Positions 63,508 through 64,000 of a DNA stretch of 64,000 nt are shown here, one piece after another. Below the pieces are notes generated by a model. That model was not told the origin of the DNA. It searched no databases and saw only the letters and a program-made list of their open reading frames with translations. The stretch's first letter is position 1. Each line of letters opens with the position of its first letter. A program made the position numbers and the translations under genes. Origin of the DNA: DATMNI01 sp035570275 (GTDB lineage: Bacteria; Acidobacteriota; Terriglobia; Bryobacterales; Bryobacteraceae); contig DATMNI010000069.1 of the NCBI GenBank assembly GCA_035570275.1, forward strand, positions 15,550 through 79,549. Reading direction: 5' to 3'.

Positions 63508-63762
63508 TCAGATTCCCAGGTCCTTGAACAGCGCATCCGCGGATTTCAGACGCTTTCCCTTGCCCTTGTCGGCGGCGCGCATCGCCTTCACGGTCGTCGC
63601 GTTCGGGACCTTCACATCGAAGGGCATGGCCTTCTCCGCCACCACGCGGACCAACAGCATGCGCACGGTGTCGGACACGGAGATTCCCATCCCGGCCAGC
63701 GTTTTCGCGGCCCTCCGCTTTGTCTTCTCATCCACCCGAACGTGAACCATCGTGGTCACCAT
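63508..63762 (-). CDS. RelB/DinJ-family antitoxin (orphan)
   Basis: An 84-residue ribbon-helix-helix protein: VHVRVDEKTKRRAAKTLAGM then GISVSDTVRMLLVRVVAEKA is the RelB/DinJ core, followed by a Lys-rich tail (SADALFKDLGI). No YafQ/RelE toxin gene follows; downstream is a repeat and the barrel gene. It is therefore orphan, or the toxin has been lost. The ATG has a weak CGAGG site. Confidence 0.88.
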   Translation of the reverse strand: MVTTMVHVRVDEKTKRRAAKTLAGMGISVSDTVRMLLVRVVAEKAMPFDVKVPNATTVKAMRAADKGKGKRLKSADALFKDLGI

Positions 63763-63857
63763 GATTCAACCTCGCTGAGATACTTTGTAGCTCACCGTCG
63801 GCGTGCGTGCGTACCGGCTGTCGGGTGCGAAACCGTTTTCGGGTAGTGGCAAAGCAT

Positions 63858-63880
63858 TATGGGGCAGATTGTTAATCTGG
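63858..63880. repeat. Double-hairpin intergenic repeat, half copy F
   Basis: TATGGGGCAGATTGTTAATC then TGG: the first module only. CAGATTGTTAATCTG is a perfect palindrome. Confidence 0.6.
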
Positions 63881-64000
63881 AGCGTCGGGATAAACCGGCG
63901 TGAAGTAGTGAATGAAAGAGTCATACAGGAGAAGGAATAGCGAACCATCCTGGCCCCAACCATGCGAGGGCGGCGGACAACCCCGCACTCGAAGCGTTGG

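Overview
The window looks like part of a chromosome from an Acidobacteriota bacterium of the Solibacter/Bryobacter lineage. I infer this from GC-rich sequence and lineage-typical families. These are two ~1,095-residue TonB-dependent receptors with an N-terminal carboxypeptidase-regulatory-like domain, a BlaR1/M56 peptidase fused to the Solibacter-type TIGR03435 domain, an ADOP-type orphan ABC permease, a TPR plus CRTAC1 lipoprotein pair, a DUF1592/DUF1552 pair, and many Tat-exported enzymes. No rRNA, tRNA, CRISPR array or intact insertion sequence was seen.

Layout. 0-6 kb: two secreted proteins sharing one domain, a broken gene abutting an IS5-type transposase remnant, and a large propeller-type histidine kinase. 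6-11 kb: a four-gene efflux operon on the minus strand (lipoprotein, HlyD, DHA2 MFS, TolC) with a small barrel protein divergent from it. 12-15.4 kb: a PbrR/CadR-like MerR regulator with a near-perfect operator facing a small membrane protein, then an MsbA-like ABC exporter. 15.5-17 kb: an AbiE toxin-antitoxin pair whose toxin gene is frameshifted. 17-19.5 kb: BlaI plus M56-TIGR03435. 19.5-28.4 kb (minus strand): TPR lipoprotein, CRTAC1 lipoprotein, TonB receptor, Tat-exported molybdopterin oxidoreductase and a creatininase-like protein. 28.7-31.6 kb: cupin, NmrA-like reductase, ECF41-like sigma factor and a DUF1801 protein. 31.8-37.7 kb: secreted carbohydrate-related enzymes, three of which carry glycine-rich low-complexity tracts. 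37.8-43.4 kb: a DHA2 transporter, an AhpD-like gene interrupted by one in-frame TGA, and a second TonB receptor. 43.7-46.3 kb: a TetR regulator convergent with a long-form acyl-CoA dehydrogenase. 46.8-51.6 kb: a Tat amidohydrolase and the DUF1552/DUF1592 pair. 51.7-54.7 kb: a decayed partial duplicate of the tetR/acyl-CoA dehydrogenase junction, DinB, HigBA and degenerate sequence. 54.7-64 kb: TldD/PmbA, a DUF202-DUF302 fusion, glutaminyl cyclotransferase, an ADOP permease, a beta-barrel protein and an orphan DinJ antitoxin.

The most striking observation is the AhpD-like gene at 39458-40054 (minus). Its single in-frame TGA falls exactly where the second cysteine of the redox CxxC motif should be. 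The RNA just after it can form a 6-bp stem with an AGUU loop 17 nt downstream, which fits the general description of a bacterial SECIS element. This suggests a Cys-x-x-Sec selenoprotein that a standard annotation would split or call a pseudogene. Other notable points are the MerR operator controlling an unusual target, a dispersed double-hairpin repeat family between genes, a REP-like element that bounds the decayed duplication, a probable CTG start on the Tat oxidoreductase, and a probably leaderless higBA transcript.
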